From assembly GCF_964199755.1 (NCBI RefSeq), contig NC_133901.1, positions 8,657,016 through 8,721,015 on the forward strand: 64,000 nucleotides of DNA. Reading direction: 5' to 3'. Position 1 is the first letter of the stretch. Each line of letters opens with the position of its first letter. The notes beneath the pieces were generated by a model that saw only the letters and a list, made by a program, of their open reading frames with translations, made no database searches and was not told where the DNA came from. The position numbers and the translations under genes were made by a program. Positions 13,755 to 24,842 of this stretch are shown here, one piece after another. This stretch comes from Larus michahellis (lineage: Eukaryota; Chordata; Aves; Charadriiformes; Laridae).

Positions 13755-14838
13755 AATGGCCAACCCGCTGCGCAGTGGGGATGCAAGTTTAGGTTACTCC
13801 ACAAACAGAGAGAAAAGGCATGAGCCACAGGGCTGGGTGCAGCTATGGGACATGCAGCCCTATGCATAGTCTGCTATTGCCCTGAAAGTCCCAAAACAGT
13901 TTTAGGTTACAGAGTGCCCTGAGACAGGTCACCTCTGCTGTTACTCACTCATTTTAAGAGCCATTACAAAGGGTCTTTAGAAAGAGTCTGTTTGATCGTA
14001 GGCTTTCCCTTTCAGCAGAACAAAGCATTATATTTCAGCACTAACAATGAGATATTTTTCCTCAAGTCAGCTTTAAAATAATGTTGACATTATAGTCAAT
14101 ACATTATATATCACTATATTTATGTCAGAACCTATTGGCATAAAAATAAATCAATCTAAATGCATAGCTCTTGTATTTAAATGAAGCCTGGCAATGCCAT
14201 ATCTTTCCTTCAATTTTCACTCAGCTTCTCATATGTGTATCAATCATCTCTGACAGATTTCGTACACTGCGATATCACCTCCAGTCGCACTAAAAAATAT
14301 TTTAAGTGAATTATACATACAAAGATTGGAAAAAAAATCTGCTTTTGGGAGCTCTTTTTATAAGCAATGTAGCTTCTGATAGCCTAAGCATCACAAGTGA
14401 GGTTTTACTCTTAACCTCATGTTCAAGGCAGGTCTGAAATACTGACTGGAAGAAATGGCCCAATAGCCATGCAAAACCATCCAGCATGGAAGAGGCCAAC
14501 AGGGAACGCTGCATTTTAAGAGACAGTTCCACAACAGACCTCATCTTGGCCAACAGATCTAAGCCGACTTGTTCCCATTGCTGTGTTATAAAATAAACCC
14601 CAAAGATATCTGTGTCTAAAAATATAAAATAATCTAAATAAATAAAAATGCAACGATCACCGGTAAGGTATTCACTGGCCCACAAACAAAGTAGAATTAA
14701 AACAAGTCTTTAAGTCTCAAGTAGGTTAACCAATTTCCAACAAGTATTTAAGTGACATCTGAGATCTTTTCACCAGTTTGCAACCGCCAGAAGTGAGCCA
14801 TTTCAGCCCAGCTGCTGTAAGGCAGTTACTTCACTTAC

Positions 14839-14879
14839 CTTAATTTGAAGTGGCCAGTTATGTTCAATCATCATTTCAG
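14839..14879 (-). other. Candidate minus-strand micro-exon
   Basis: Minus strand: TTTCTCTTGTCAG| then 41 bases then |GTAAGTGAAG, a perfect AAG|GTAAGT donor. One frame is open through it (E-MMIEHNWPLQIK, ending in phase 0). No flanking exon was found and the peptide is not recognised. It could be an exon of a gene whose other parts lie outside the window, or of a non-coding RNA. Confidence 0.25.
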
Positions 14880-15989
14880 CTGACAAGAGAAATGCAGGAT
14901 GCCAACTCCACTATTTCTGAATTACTGACATTAACAGCTGTTTTATATCTACAGACAGAGCTTTGTAAACATGTAAAGAAGTCAATTAATTAGGATACTA
15001 TAGTAACATAGATTTTAATAATTTGAGGAATAGCCTGATGCTCGCAGATCCACAGATGCTCTATAAAAATACCAGAAACAGTAAAATTTGCTCGTTGAGA
15101 GGAAGCAGAACAGGAACTATTTCCTTCCTTCTGTTTGCTGGAAGGCCCCACCTTTTGCTTGCAGAACAAAGAGATTTCAGCCCTAATTCCACGGACACCT
15201 TAGGACGGATGGTTAGGCTTTCCTCTAAAGGTTAGGTCCAGTTGCAGGACCCATGTGAAACCTCTCCGGTGGCAGCTTTCCATCCGGATCAGATAAAGGT
15301 GCACCCCAAAAGTGGTCAGTATCACACTGAATAATGTACCGGTCTCCAAAACAAACTATTCCCGTGCCAGCAGCCTAAGCAACATGGACCAAATCACCCC
15401 CAAGGAAACGGAGAAGACTAAGAATTTACCCGCCTTGGAAACCAATTTAAGAGAACTGATGGGTTTTGGGGGACATAACTACCTGGTTGGATCAAGACTC
15501 CATGCATCAGAAACTTCTCTATCCTGCTCCAACCCACCAAGACTGTACCAACAGAAGCAGCTCTTGATAGAAGTGAAATTGCAGAAAACAAGAGGGTTTT
15601 GTGATGGCAACACCAAGCCCTGATCATGAAAGGGGTCAGCAACGCTCCCTGTGCTTGAACACACACACAGAGCTATGTAAGAAACCACTGAGCACGCATA
15701 GCGCTTCTCTACGGAGGACACGATTTAGGTCTTAGACTGCAAAATTAGAGGACTCTTTTGACAACTCCTTCCTTTTCCATCCAATCCAGAGGGCTGGATT
15801 TTTTTTGAGAGAGTTGTTTTAAATAACTTTGCTTCACACATATAACTGATGACAGCAGGGATCGCTCCAGCTGGAGTTTAAACCTACATCACTTTATGTG
15901 ACTTCAGGCTTCACAAAATGCAACCAATTGGGGTCAAAAGGATTTTTGCTGAGGATGCCAATGTTGCCAGTCAACAACTCCAGTTGGGG

Positions 15990-16196
15990 TTGGTGCATTC
16001 CTGCCGTTTAACATCTTTGTCAGCGACATGGGAAGTGGGAGAGTCTGAGCAGCAAACCACGGCAGCCTTGGGCAGCTGGCAGGGGACACAAATGGGCCAC
16101 CATTTCAGAAAATGAGACATACAAATTTATGACTGCTTGAGCAGGACTAGGTGATCTCCAGAGGTCCCTTCCAACCTCAACCATTCTGTGACTCAG
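15990..16196 (+). mobile_element. CR1 LINE remnant, internally deleted
   Basis: The 3' end at about 16130-16196 (GCAGGACTAGGTGATCTCCA to TTCTGTGACTC) is clear. About 90 bp before it, 16003-16047 reads LPFNIFVSDMGSG, which resembles the reverse-transcriptase motif LFNIFxxDMDSG of avian CR1. The expected ~1 kb between them is missing, so this is either an internal deletion or two neighbouring relics. Confidence 0.65.
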
Positions 16197-18130
16197 ATTT
16201 AAAAAATGCCAAGTTTGGTGACTGTATTACCCTACTGTGTTTTACTTGCATGAGAAAAAATAAAAGTGACCTCTTCCTGCTGAAGACTGTTGATATTAAT
16301 ATTTGTCTTTGGCAACGAACCTCCAGAGTCATGTAAATAAGTGACAGAAATGAACGACAGCAGTTGCAGCCTTGAAATCAGACTTTCTGTCCCATTACAG
16401 AACACATTTCTTGTATAGTAATGTTGCAGTACTGACCTCTAGTGACAGATAACCCAAAAAACAGGAGCATTTGTTGGGATAAACCACACTTCTCTCCTCT
16501 TCCTCCTTATTTCATCCACCAGTCCAGACCCATCTCCCCTACCTCGGAGGGTGAGCAGCCCTCAGCAACCCCGGCCACTCGCTCCCTGATAATACCACGA
16601 ACATCCCATCCTGATCACACAAAAGTGTTTTTCAAAGGATCAAAACATGAAGAGACATGCGAGTAAAAGTTTGCTGCTCAAGTTATGCAAAGCAGATGAT
16701 GAAGAAATGGGTAGAATAGTTCAAAAGCCAAGCAGTAACTTACCGATTTTAAGATATGCAAGTTATTTACATCACTACCTAGTGTGGGCTAAAGCCCTTT
16801 TCCATAACTCAGGGGCTGATGCGTGCCTGGAGGGGTTTTGCAATAAGGACAATGACCAGGCAGAGAGGAGCCAGCCAGAACCCTCCATGGCTGGATTCGC
16901 CGCAGGACCATGGCAAGGGAGGGTCTCGGGAGCGATGGAACGACCCAGGAGCCCACAGCTCAGACAGAGACGCTCCAAGGGGGTCATGCTGTGATTTACA
17001 ACAGAAGGCAAACCCAAATAGGGCCTGATGTGAGAGCGTAAAACAAGCATCCTAGATAGATAAAAATCAGGGAGGCTCACCAGAACACGCACGTGATCAT
17101 TCCTGCCAGGAGAAAACTCTTCAACAGTTCTGGCTCAGGTGACCACAGGCAGAAGTTACCAAGCTTTCCCCAAAATTAAGAACAAAGAGACATTCAGTCA
17201 TTTCTCGGTTTGATCCTTGCCCTCTTTAGAACAGGGTGCTTGCTAACAAAGCCCTCCTGGTTCCCTTCCTTTTCCGGGAAATTCAGGAGGTGTATTGGGT
17301 ACAAACTTCAAAAAAAAGAAATCTAGTCTATACAAATTACATTAATATTTTCTAAATGGGACTAAGAGGATACCAGAAAGCAGAAAAATGCCTCTTTCCC
17401 GCTCCTTTGGGAAAGGAGAAACGACATTTGTATTTTCTCAGATTGCAATGACCACATATTTTGAGCAAACCCTTCCCCAGCCTGCCCGGCTTGGCTCTGC
17501 TTCCACCCCCGCGAGTGAAGCTGCTTGCGGCTACCCTTGAGGCTTCTTTGCTTGTTGCTGCCGTGGGCAAGCTGTAAATTCACCTCTTCTCAAACGACCT
17601 GCGTGCACTGCCAAACTAGCGGCAGTCCCAGGCACCGCCTCTTGCAAAATGCACTCTTGCTTGAGCCCTTCCCTCCGCTGTCCCCATAAAGTATCTGAAG
17701 CTCAGAGGAATTTCAGCACGTGGCAGAGCCCGCATTTGCAATAAACGTCATTTTACTGCCCTTGCAATGCCATGCTGGTCCCCAAGGACATATCACCAAG
17801 TGTTTGCAGCAGTCACTGCTTTGGTTGAATTCAAGTGGTAACACTGATGCACCATTTCCATCACAGTTTTGTCTCTTCAGAGAATGGTGCGTGCTTTAAT
17901 TAGGATTTTACAGATTTCTTTGAGGTAGCAAGAGACAAGAGCGACAAATGAGTGTTGGGTGTTGGTGTTTCTATTTCTGGCAGCTTTAAAGCAATAGAAG
18001 AGCGGTGCATGGTGCCTAAAGCTGCACCCAGCAATGGAAGGGCTGAAGGAAATGGAGAACAGCCCCTCCGGGAAGGCTTTGTGCCTTCTCGTGGAAGGCT
18101 CTAAACACATCTTGTTACCCCCACTTACAG

Positions 18131-18922
18131 CTCCGTCTTCATGATGCTGGGGCTGCTCCTCAAGGGAGCCACACTGTGGCCTAGCTGCTCCCACACCAAG
18201 GACCGGACCTGCACCACTATCTACCTGGTGAACCTGGCTGTGACAGACCTGTTCCGCCTCTTCTCTTTGCCCTTGCTCATCCACTACATCCTGCAGGACA
18301 CGCGGCCTTTTGGAGAGCTGCTCTGCAAATGGGTATTTTTCTTGTTTTACACCAACCTGTACAGCAGCCTCCTGCTGCTGACTTGCATCAGCATCCACCG
18401 CTTTCTAGACGTTTGCTACCCCATCAGCTTCCTACCCTGCTGGACCCAGCGCGGCTGCGTCTTGGGCACCGGTGTTCCTGCAGCTGCTGCCCACCTCCAT
18501 CTATGCTCACACCAGCGGTATCAATAACCACATCATCCGCTATGACATGACGAGCCCTGAGAACCTCAGCAGCTATTTTCCCCTACAGCATCTGGTTTCT
18601 TCTTTCCTTTCCTTATCACTTTAGTCTGCTATTGTCTGATGATCAGAAGTCTCACCCAACACACCGGAGACACCAACCCCACCAGTAGTGCCGCCCCAGC
18701 CAAGTCGATCCGAATCGTTCTCCTGGTTCTGTGGGATTTTTGCTGTCTGCTCACTGCCATTTCACATCACCCACGGCATTCACCTCTTCATTCACGTGTA
18801 CCAGGTAGCTGAGCGCCAACTCCTACAGCGCTGGAGTTTGCTTTACAAGATCTGGAGGTCACTGGTGACCTCAACAGCTGCATGAAAACCCTCCCTCTAC
18901 TTTCTTTCTGGTCAAACTAACA
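18131..18922 (+). pseudogene. Decayed P2Y-like (class A) G-protein-coupled receptor
   Basis: Conceptual pieces in shifting frames cover TM1 to TM7. Frame A (18131-18465) has TM1 (VFMMLGLLLKGATLW), CTTIYLVNLAVTDL in TM2, PFGELLCKW with the TM3 cysteine, and TCISIHRFLDVCYP, with HRF in place of DRY as P2Y receptors have HRY. A shift near 18467 gives LPTSIYAHTSGINNH and RYDMTSPENLSSYFP. A second near 18595-18620 gives VCYCLMIRSLTQ in TM5/ICL3. A third near 18722 gives CGIFAVCSLPFHITHG in TM6. A further shift in TM7 is needed to reach NSCM...LYFLSG. The extracellular-loop-2 cysteine expected before YD is Arg. No initiator methionine is seen before TM1; an AG (CCACTTACAG) precedes the block, so a first exon may be lost. 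Nucleotide receptor ancestry is inferred from TM2-TM3 and TM6; the exact subtype is not resolved. Confidence 0.82.
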
Positions 18923-21900
18923 GAGCCAGGCTCACCTTAGAGCTCAGGCTGCCCAAGGCAGGTCCTGTTGCCAGGCCTGCCATCAACACAGAGGGGACAG
19001 ATGCCCCAGCAAGACTTGCCCCTTGCCAAGAAAGTACGTTCCTGCAGATTTGTTCCCCTTCACTGGGTATGAGACTTGGAGAAGAGCCATAAAACTCACC
19101 TGCACAACAACAACAATAAAAAAAGTACAATTACAACCCTCTCAGAGTGAGGGCAAACTGCAGTGAGGACAAATTTGGGTGAAGATAGGAAGTATTTTTA
19201 TGAAGGACTGAGGGGCAAGTTGCCATCGTCTCCTGGGCGAGGTGTGACTAAATAAAGTTGAAATGCACCTTTTCCAAAAGGCATATACATCATTTCTAGT
19301 TGTGAAGAGGGCTGTAAAGAAAAATCATAGTGAATAACTGAGGAAGACACCTGAGCAGAGGTAAGCAGTCATCTCCAGCCGTGAGTTAGGTAATGAATTT
19401 TTAAAATGCTATGAGTGTACTTCAAAAAGCTACTTGAAGGCCAATTACCACCTAGCTACTGCTGCCTTGGTGGGGTCCATCACAGCAGCACCTTGGCTAA
19501 AGGGCAGCAGTCCCTTCTGCTGCTAGCCAGGAATATTCACACTGAATGCGCTACGAAGAGAGGCCTTTACCTTAGTGTAGCGTATTTCAGAAAAGGTAAC
19601 AGAGTGATTCTCCACAGCACCTTCAGATGCAGATCACAACAGCAGCAGCCGCCAAAGTTTTCGGGGAGTTCACTAGCCAAGAAGCACCGGTTTGCCTAGC
19701 ATACGGCAATTAAAAATGTGAACACACTGTCCGTATGGTCACATCTTAACGCCACACCTACGGCACATTCACTGTCACTGAGGCAAAGGTCTGGCTCAGA
19801 AACGTTCTGTTCTCTCTGCAAAGGCAGCTCAATAAAATAGCTAACCTGGTGCTCAGAGGAATGAAGAGCTTCTGATTTCTTCCCTCCCACAATGTCAAAC
19901 CCCATTACATTTTATTTAAATGCCGTGGGCACTACGGGATACGAACAAGCTTTGACTATCTGTACAAAACTTAATGTGCAAGAACCTGATAAGGACCTCA
20001 GCAAGTGCCATAACAGAAATACAATTTGAGATGTTCTTAGAAAGTGCTAATTGCTTCCAAACCCATATTTGAGCTACAGACAACTGCAGACCCATTGCTG
20101 CCCACACTAGAGTCGCACACCTTCGTTCAAGCCAACTGGGAGCAGCAATTATTCAGGAGCTGCCAGCCATATGAGACCTAGAAAAAACTACAAGAATAAG
20201 AGGAATTGTTTTAGAGGCCGACAACAAATGATCTAGCTGCGACACTGACTGACTGCATCCACATAAGCGTCAGAATGAAAAAAGAGAAAAAGTAGAAAAG
20301 CAGTGACGGTATACGCCTAAGAAGCAGCAGAGACAGGGCGGGAGAAAGCGAGCTTAGGAAAAGCCAAGAAACCGGGTCCCGTTTGTTCATAACCTCTTCA
20401 TAATACTCAACTCTAAGGAATTTGGCAAAAAAACCCAACTCAAAATTAAAGATAAAAATAAAAATGTTTTTCAAGTCATCTCTGCAACAGCAGTGGCAGC
20501 TTCCCTCAGAAGGGCAGACCAGATGGCCAGGACACGGTAACTGCTTCGGCTATCCAATTTTACACATGCTGACACAAGCCAGAGCCCAGACAAAACAGAC
20601 AGAACTACTTTGACTTTTTTTTTTATTTTTACGAACATTTTTTTTGTTATTTAAATAAAACAAACCCTTTACTTCAGATGTGCCAGATCACGTCCATCGG
20701 AACTCTGGGCAGAAGTGCATTTGCTTTGTCCCTACCCGAGCATGGTTGGTGTAACCACAGTAACACGGGCAAACTCAACCAGGGAATCCAGATGAAGCCA
20801 CCCAGCCAGGCAAGGCTGCTGCTATTTCTTTCTCTAACGTTCAGCAGACGGAGGCTTGGCAACGAGACAGAGCAGCTTGGCTTCCCAATCTGTTGATTCA
20901 AATTCAGCAGAGGTTGGTAACAACTGAAATCCACCACTTCTGACAGCTGTTTCGCGGGGCCACGCGAGCTGGTTTCAGCACAGTCCCTCACGGGTAATGA
21001 CAAACAAAACCGTTCCTGCTGGCTTGCTCTGCGGCCACCTCAAAGACAGGCTGCTTGGAGCGTTCAGGATGAGGAAGAGTTCACTACTGTCGCTGTTACA
21101 AAATTTCCTGGAGGATAAAAAGCTTGTTGATAAGTACTATCTTTATGGCAGAAACGATGTTCCTAGTGACCAGTATTTATGAAAAAATTTCAAATGTGCA
21201 AAAACAATTGCATACTTACTTGGAGAACACCATGAGATGTGGAGCACCGCAGGGTCACTTGGGCAGCCACTCCATTACTGAATGTTTGAAAGAGATACTT
21301 CATGATTCATATGCATAGGAAGTTTAAATATTTAGAGAGTATTTCTATGCTTTAAACATTTCCTTTTGAAGAGGTCTGCATGAAAGCATGCTGTGTGTAC
21401 TTAAGTCTAGGGCTTTCTGGCTTCCCATTCACGCCAATGCACATCTGCCCCGTCCGACAGAACACAGCGTGAACATATTAGGAACAGAGATTTTCACCTT
21501 ACTCAGATGCGGCTCATTTTCAACAGCTCCGCTTTGCCTCTTTGCTTGACCATCTGCACAACAGGAAAAGTAACAAGAGAGCAGCTACAGTGGTTAACAT
21601 ACTCAGTGGACTAAACTAAATTTTTTAATGAGAAAGCCTATTGAAACATCCAGCAATGATTCCTTGAAGGAAAGACGTCAAAAGGAGAAAGAAAAAAGAA
21701 ACAACACATCAAAGAACCACAAACACCCCACCCAACAGAAAGGAACAGAACCACCCAAAAGCCACAGCAGCTCTGGGTGTCCCCCATGCCTGGGGGTACC
21801 CCACATGAGCAGCAGAAGTAATACAGATGGGTAACGCTATTTGTATTCTTCCTAAGTTACACCTCCCTCAGAAATTTGCCCAGATAAATTTGATAAAATA

Positions 21901-23959
21901 CCATGTTGAACCACTGCTTGCTACCATATTTACTAACTCTTCTGTAAACCGCTCCAGGCAAGCGAGCATATCCACTAGCAGAATTTAGCCAGACCACTGC
22001 AGTCCAGCAGCAGAGCCCAACCCAGAAACTCTGTATTTAAAAAAAAAAAAAAAGTACCAACAGCTTCTTTGGCTTGTGGGTTAGAAGCCGTTAAGGGAAG
22101 CTTCGCACGGGGAAAAAGGCAGTCTTACAAAGATAAGCAGCTTACAGCTCAAGCCATTCCAAATTCATTGCAAACAGGACTCGCACAAATACTGCCAAGG
22201 AACAGCCCCTCCCCAGCCAAGGCGGGCAGCCCGCTCGCTGCTGTAGCTGCTGGCCGTAGCCCTCCCACAATGATCACAACCAGATTTTCACTATCAAAGA
22301 GAAACCGCATTTCAGAATTAAAAAAAAAATGAAAAATCCATTTTCCTCTTGACGATCGACCTGAACCTATGAAGCACGTGTTGAAAGTCTGAAGCACAAA
22401 CACAGCAGTGAGACTAAAAAGGCTGGCAATAGGAAGAAGGCGGCTCTATCCTATCAGAAATTTATCGGGGGATAAGGCCACAAAAGCCAGATGGCTCCTA
22501 TGCTGCACATCCACAAATGAAAAATGGAGGTAAAGGAAATCAAGGGGCTGAAATCCCTCAGAAAGGAAAGGCCAGGGCATTTGGAATTGAGCTGACGCGG
22601 GAAGTTACATCATTTACAGAAGTCCACCACAGTACTTTAGCAAGATGCACAAGGGTACAGGGAATTTCGGAACTGAAAATAAAGTTTCAACAAGACATTA
22701 AGTTCACAGTTACTGTCTGTCATGTCACATGTGAAACGCTGGCCCGCAGGTAACAGCAGAGGAGTTATCCACAAGCACAACACATCAGAATTAGGAGAAG
22801 CAGCTAGCTGAAGGAGATGAAGAGCAACAGAAGAGCAAGAATCTAACTCCCTCCCTCCGCAAGAAAGAAAAATGCATCAACCCATCAGTGCGGGGAACTG
22901 GGGAAAACTTTGCCTTTGGATCCTCAAAGATATACTTCCCCAGAAACTCTACGTATTTCTCAGGGGAAAGCAGAAGTCATGCTTCTTTAAAAAAAAAAAA
23001 ACAAACCCAAACGCAACAACAACCACCAAGGGCAACAACGCATCACTAAGAAGTCAGGTAAGAAAAATACACGTGCCAATATCCATTTAAAGCTTTTATT
23101 AAAAAAAAAAAAAAAAAAGACCCAGAATGCACAAGTCTACAAGGAAAAATAAACCATCTTGCATCAACCAGTCTCAGAGCTGATAGTGTTTGATTCTCAA
23201 AGGAAGCATAGAAAGGAACGATAAAAATTATGACAGCTCAGGGTACCACATCCCAGCACAGTTCACAACCTGCCACTTCATTTTCCTAGATTGTTCTTCA
23301 GAATACAGAACTATTAACCAAAATAGTCCTGGCTTAGTCTTTCATGAAGACAAAAAAAAATCTCCACTGAAAAGTATCTTTAAAGAAAAAGACCTTAAGA
23401 TCATGAGTTCCAGAAGGTCTGCTTAAATTATAGTAGGCAAAAAACCCCATGTTACAGGTATAACGTAATACTTTTATTATAACAAACTACTTTCTCTGCT
23501 ATCAAGCAATTCGTCAAAGGCTCTTAAGCATTTTGTGGCACACAAGGACTCCCTGAAGGCAGCCAAGGAAAGCTCACTCACTCCTGTGTGCCTTAATCTC
23601 TACTTGCACAGCAGCTCCAAAAAGCCAGATGCTCTTGCTTTTTAAAATAAGATTAGCTTAGTTTAGGAATAGTTTGTCCAATTACCTAAGTAAGTGAGCC
23701 TTTATCATTGACAGAAACGAAGGAAAAAGCACTCCACGGGAGTTGCTAGTAGCTAGCTATTCAGCAACAAGCCTTCCACTGAAAATTCCGCTTCCACTAA
23801 AATTATGGAAAAGCTTTGAGTTTCATTATGAAATCGAACATTTTTCCACTGAACGCCAAACTTCAGTTCTTGCATTTAATGCTTTTCATCATTTTTACTC
23901 ACAGTTTCTTAAAAATACATCAATTTTCACATTAATCAGGACTTACATGAGGTTTATTG
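18923..23959. other. Region downstream of MFSD1, no gene resolved
   Basis: Contains an AATAAA at about 19250 on the plus strand, A-runs at 22038-22052 and 23101-23118, and short chance frames. Any long MFSD1 3' UTR would lie at its right end on the minus strand. Confidence 0.55.
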
Positions 23960-24040
23960 CTAAGCCTGCGACCCGGGATTAAATTCCAGGGCTGGCACTT
24001 TTTGAACTGTAACACTGACTGTTGTATAGTTTGGTTTCCT
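23960..24040 (-). CDS. Candidate MFSD1 last exon (26 codons and stop)
   Basis: On the minus strand, AATATTTCAG| is followed by an open frame in the phase needed after exon 16 (phase 0). It runs from RKPNYTTVSVTV to FNPGSQA and a TAG stop at 23962-23960, and would give a protein of about 530 residues. An AATAAA sits at 23958-23953, almost on the stop, so a transcript using it would have a very short 3' UTR. This is inference from splice and phase only; the alternative is read-through of exon 16 to 24843. Confidence 0.33.
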   Translation of the reverse strand, partial: RKPNYTTVSVTVQKVPALEFNPGSQA

Positions 24041-24842
24041 CTGAAATATTTGCTAGGACCAAAATAAAAAGGTAGCCTTTCCTTACATTTTTCTATAAGA
24101 AAAAATGGAACAGACCATTTCCGACATGGTAACCGAGTTGTTCAACCTGAGAAGCTAAATAACCCATACCTACCCCAAGGCTCATTTCACAGCAATTTGA
24201 TTATTGAAACAAAAGCTTTCACATTTCAGACATCGTTGAAGAGATCAAGTCTTAGCTATCGACTCGAGCTACTCACTGAGTATTTTAGACAGGAGGGTGT
24301 AGTACATAGCTCAAGGGGCCAAATAAACAGCCAGTGGTCCTTCCTTGGTATCTGTGTTATTTACCCACGGTGCGGAGGGGAAGCTTAAGCCAAGTATTTT
24401 TAAAATAGGATCTATGCTTGCGGAAAAGTATGGTGCATCACTCTGCTTTCGCTGTGGTACTTCTCAGTACTGGAAGCAAAGTTTTGTGTACCAGGAACTT
24501 CAATGTGTTTCTGCATTTGCAAGCGGGGCAAGATGCTATTTCAACACGCTTCTGTGTACCATTGTCGATAAATAGGAAGAGTAATTATCTGGTAGCTGCA
24601 AAAAAAATAAAATTAAAAAAAAATCATGCATCATAAGAAGCCTGCTCCTCAACTTATTTCATCCGCCAGCCATTGATTCATTTTCTTCATTAGATTTCTA
24701 ATTACCATTGGTGATACTTCATTTCTGGGAACAAGCATGCATTTAGCATTTTAATCAGAGGTTGATTTGCCAGCTATTTGAAACAATAAGCCAAGTTCTT
24801 AAAATAAACGTCTCATTGTTCTAGTGTTCATTATTAATACCT

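Larger units (their letters stand above)
13765..18130. other. Intergenic before the receptor relic
   Basis: Apart from the micro-exon candidate (14839-14879) and the CR1 relic (15990-16196), no gene is seen. A 124-codon minus frame at 14311-14685 follows an acceptor-like TTTATATTTTTAG, but its phase does not match the micro-exon and its product is not recognised. Confidence 0.55.

Noticed and set aside
14311-14685. 124-codon minus-strand frame after an acceptor-like site
   Set aside because: Phase does not fit the 14839-14879 candidate exon and nothing is recognisable; similar lengths occur by chance elsewhere in the window.
17877-18398. 173-codon minus-strand frame
   Set aside because: Its first half is the antisense of the P2Y-like receptor relic; the remainder has no recognisable content.
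1-24000. IQCJ-SCHIP1, the expected neighbour downstream of MFSD1
   Set aside because: No IQ-motif or SCHIP1-like exon was seen.
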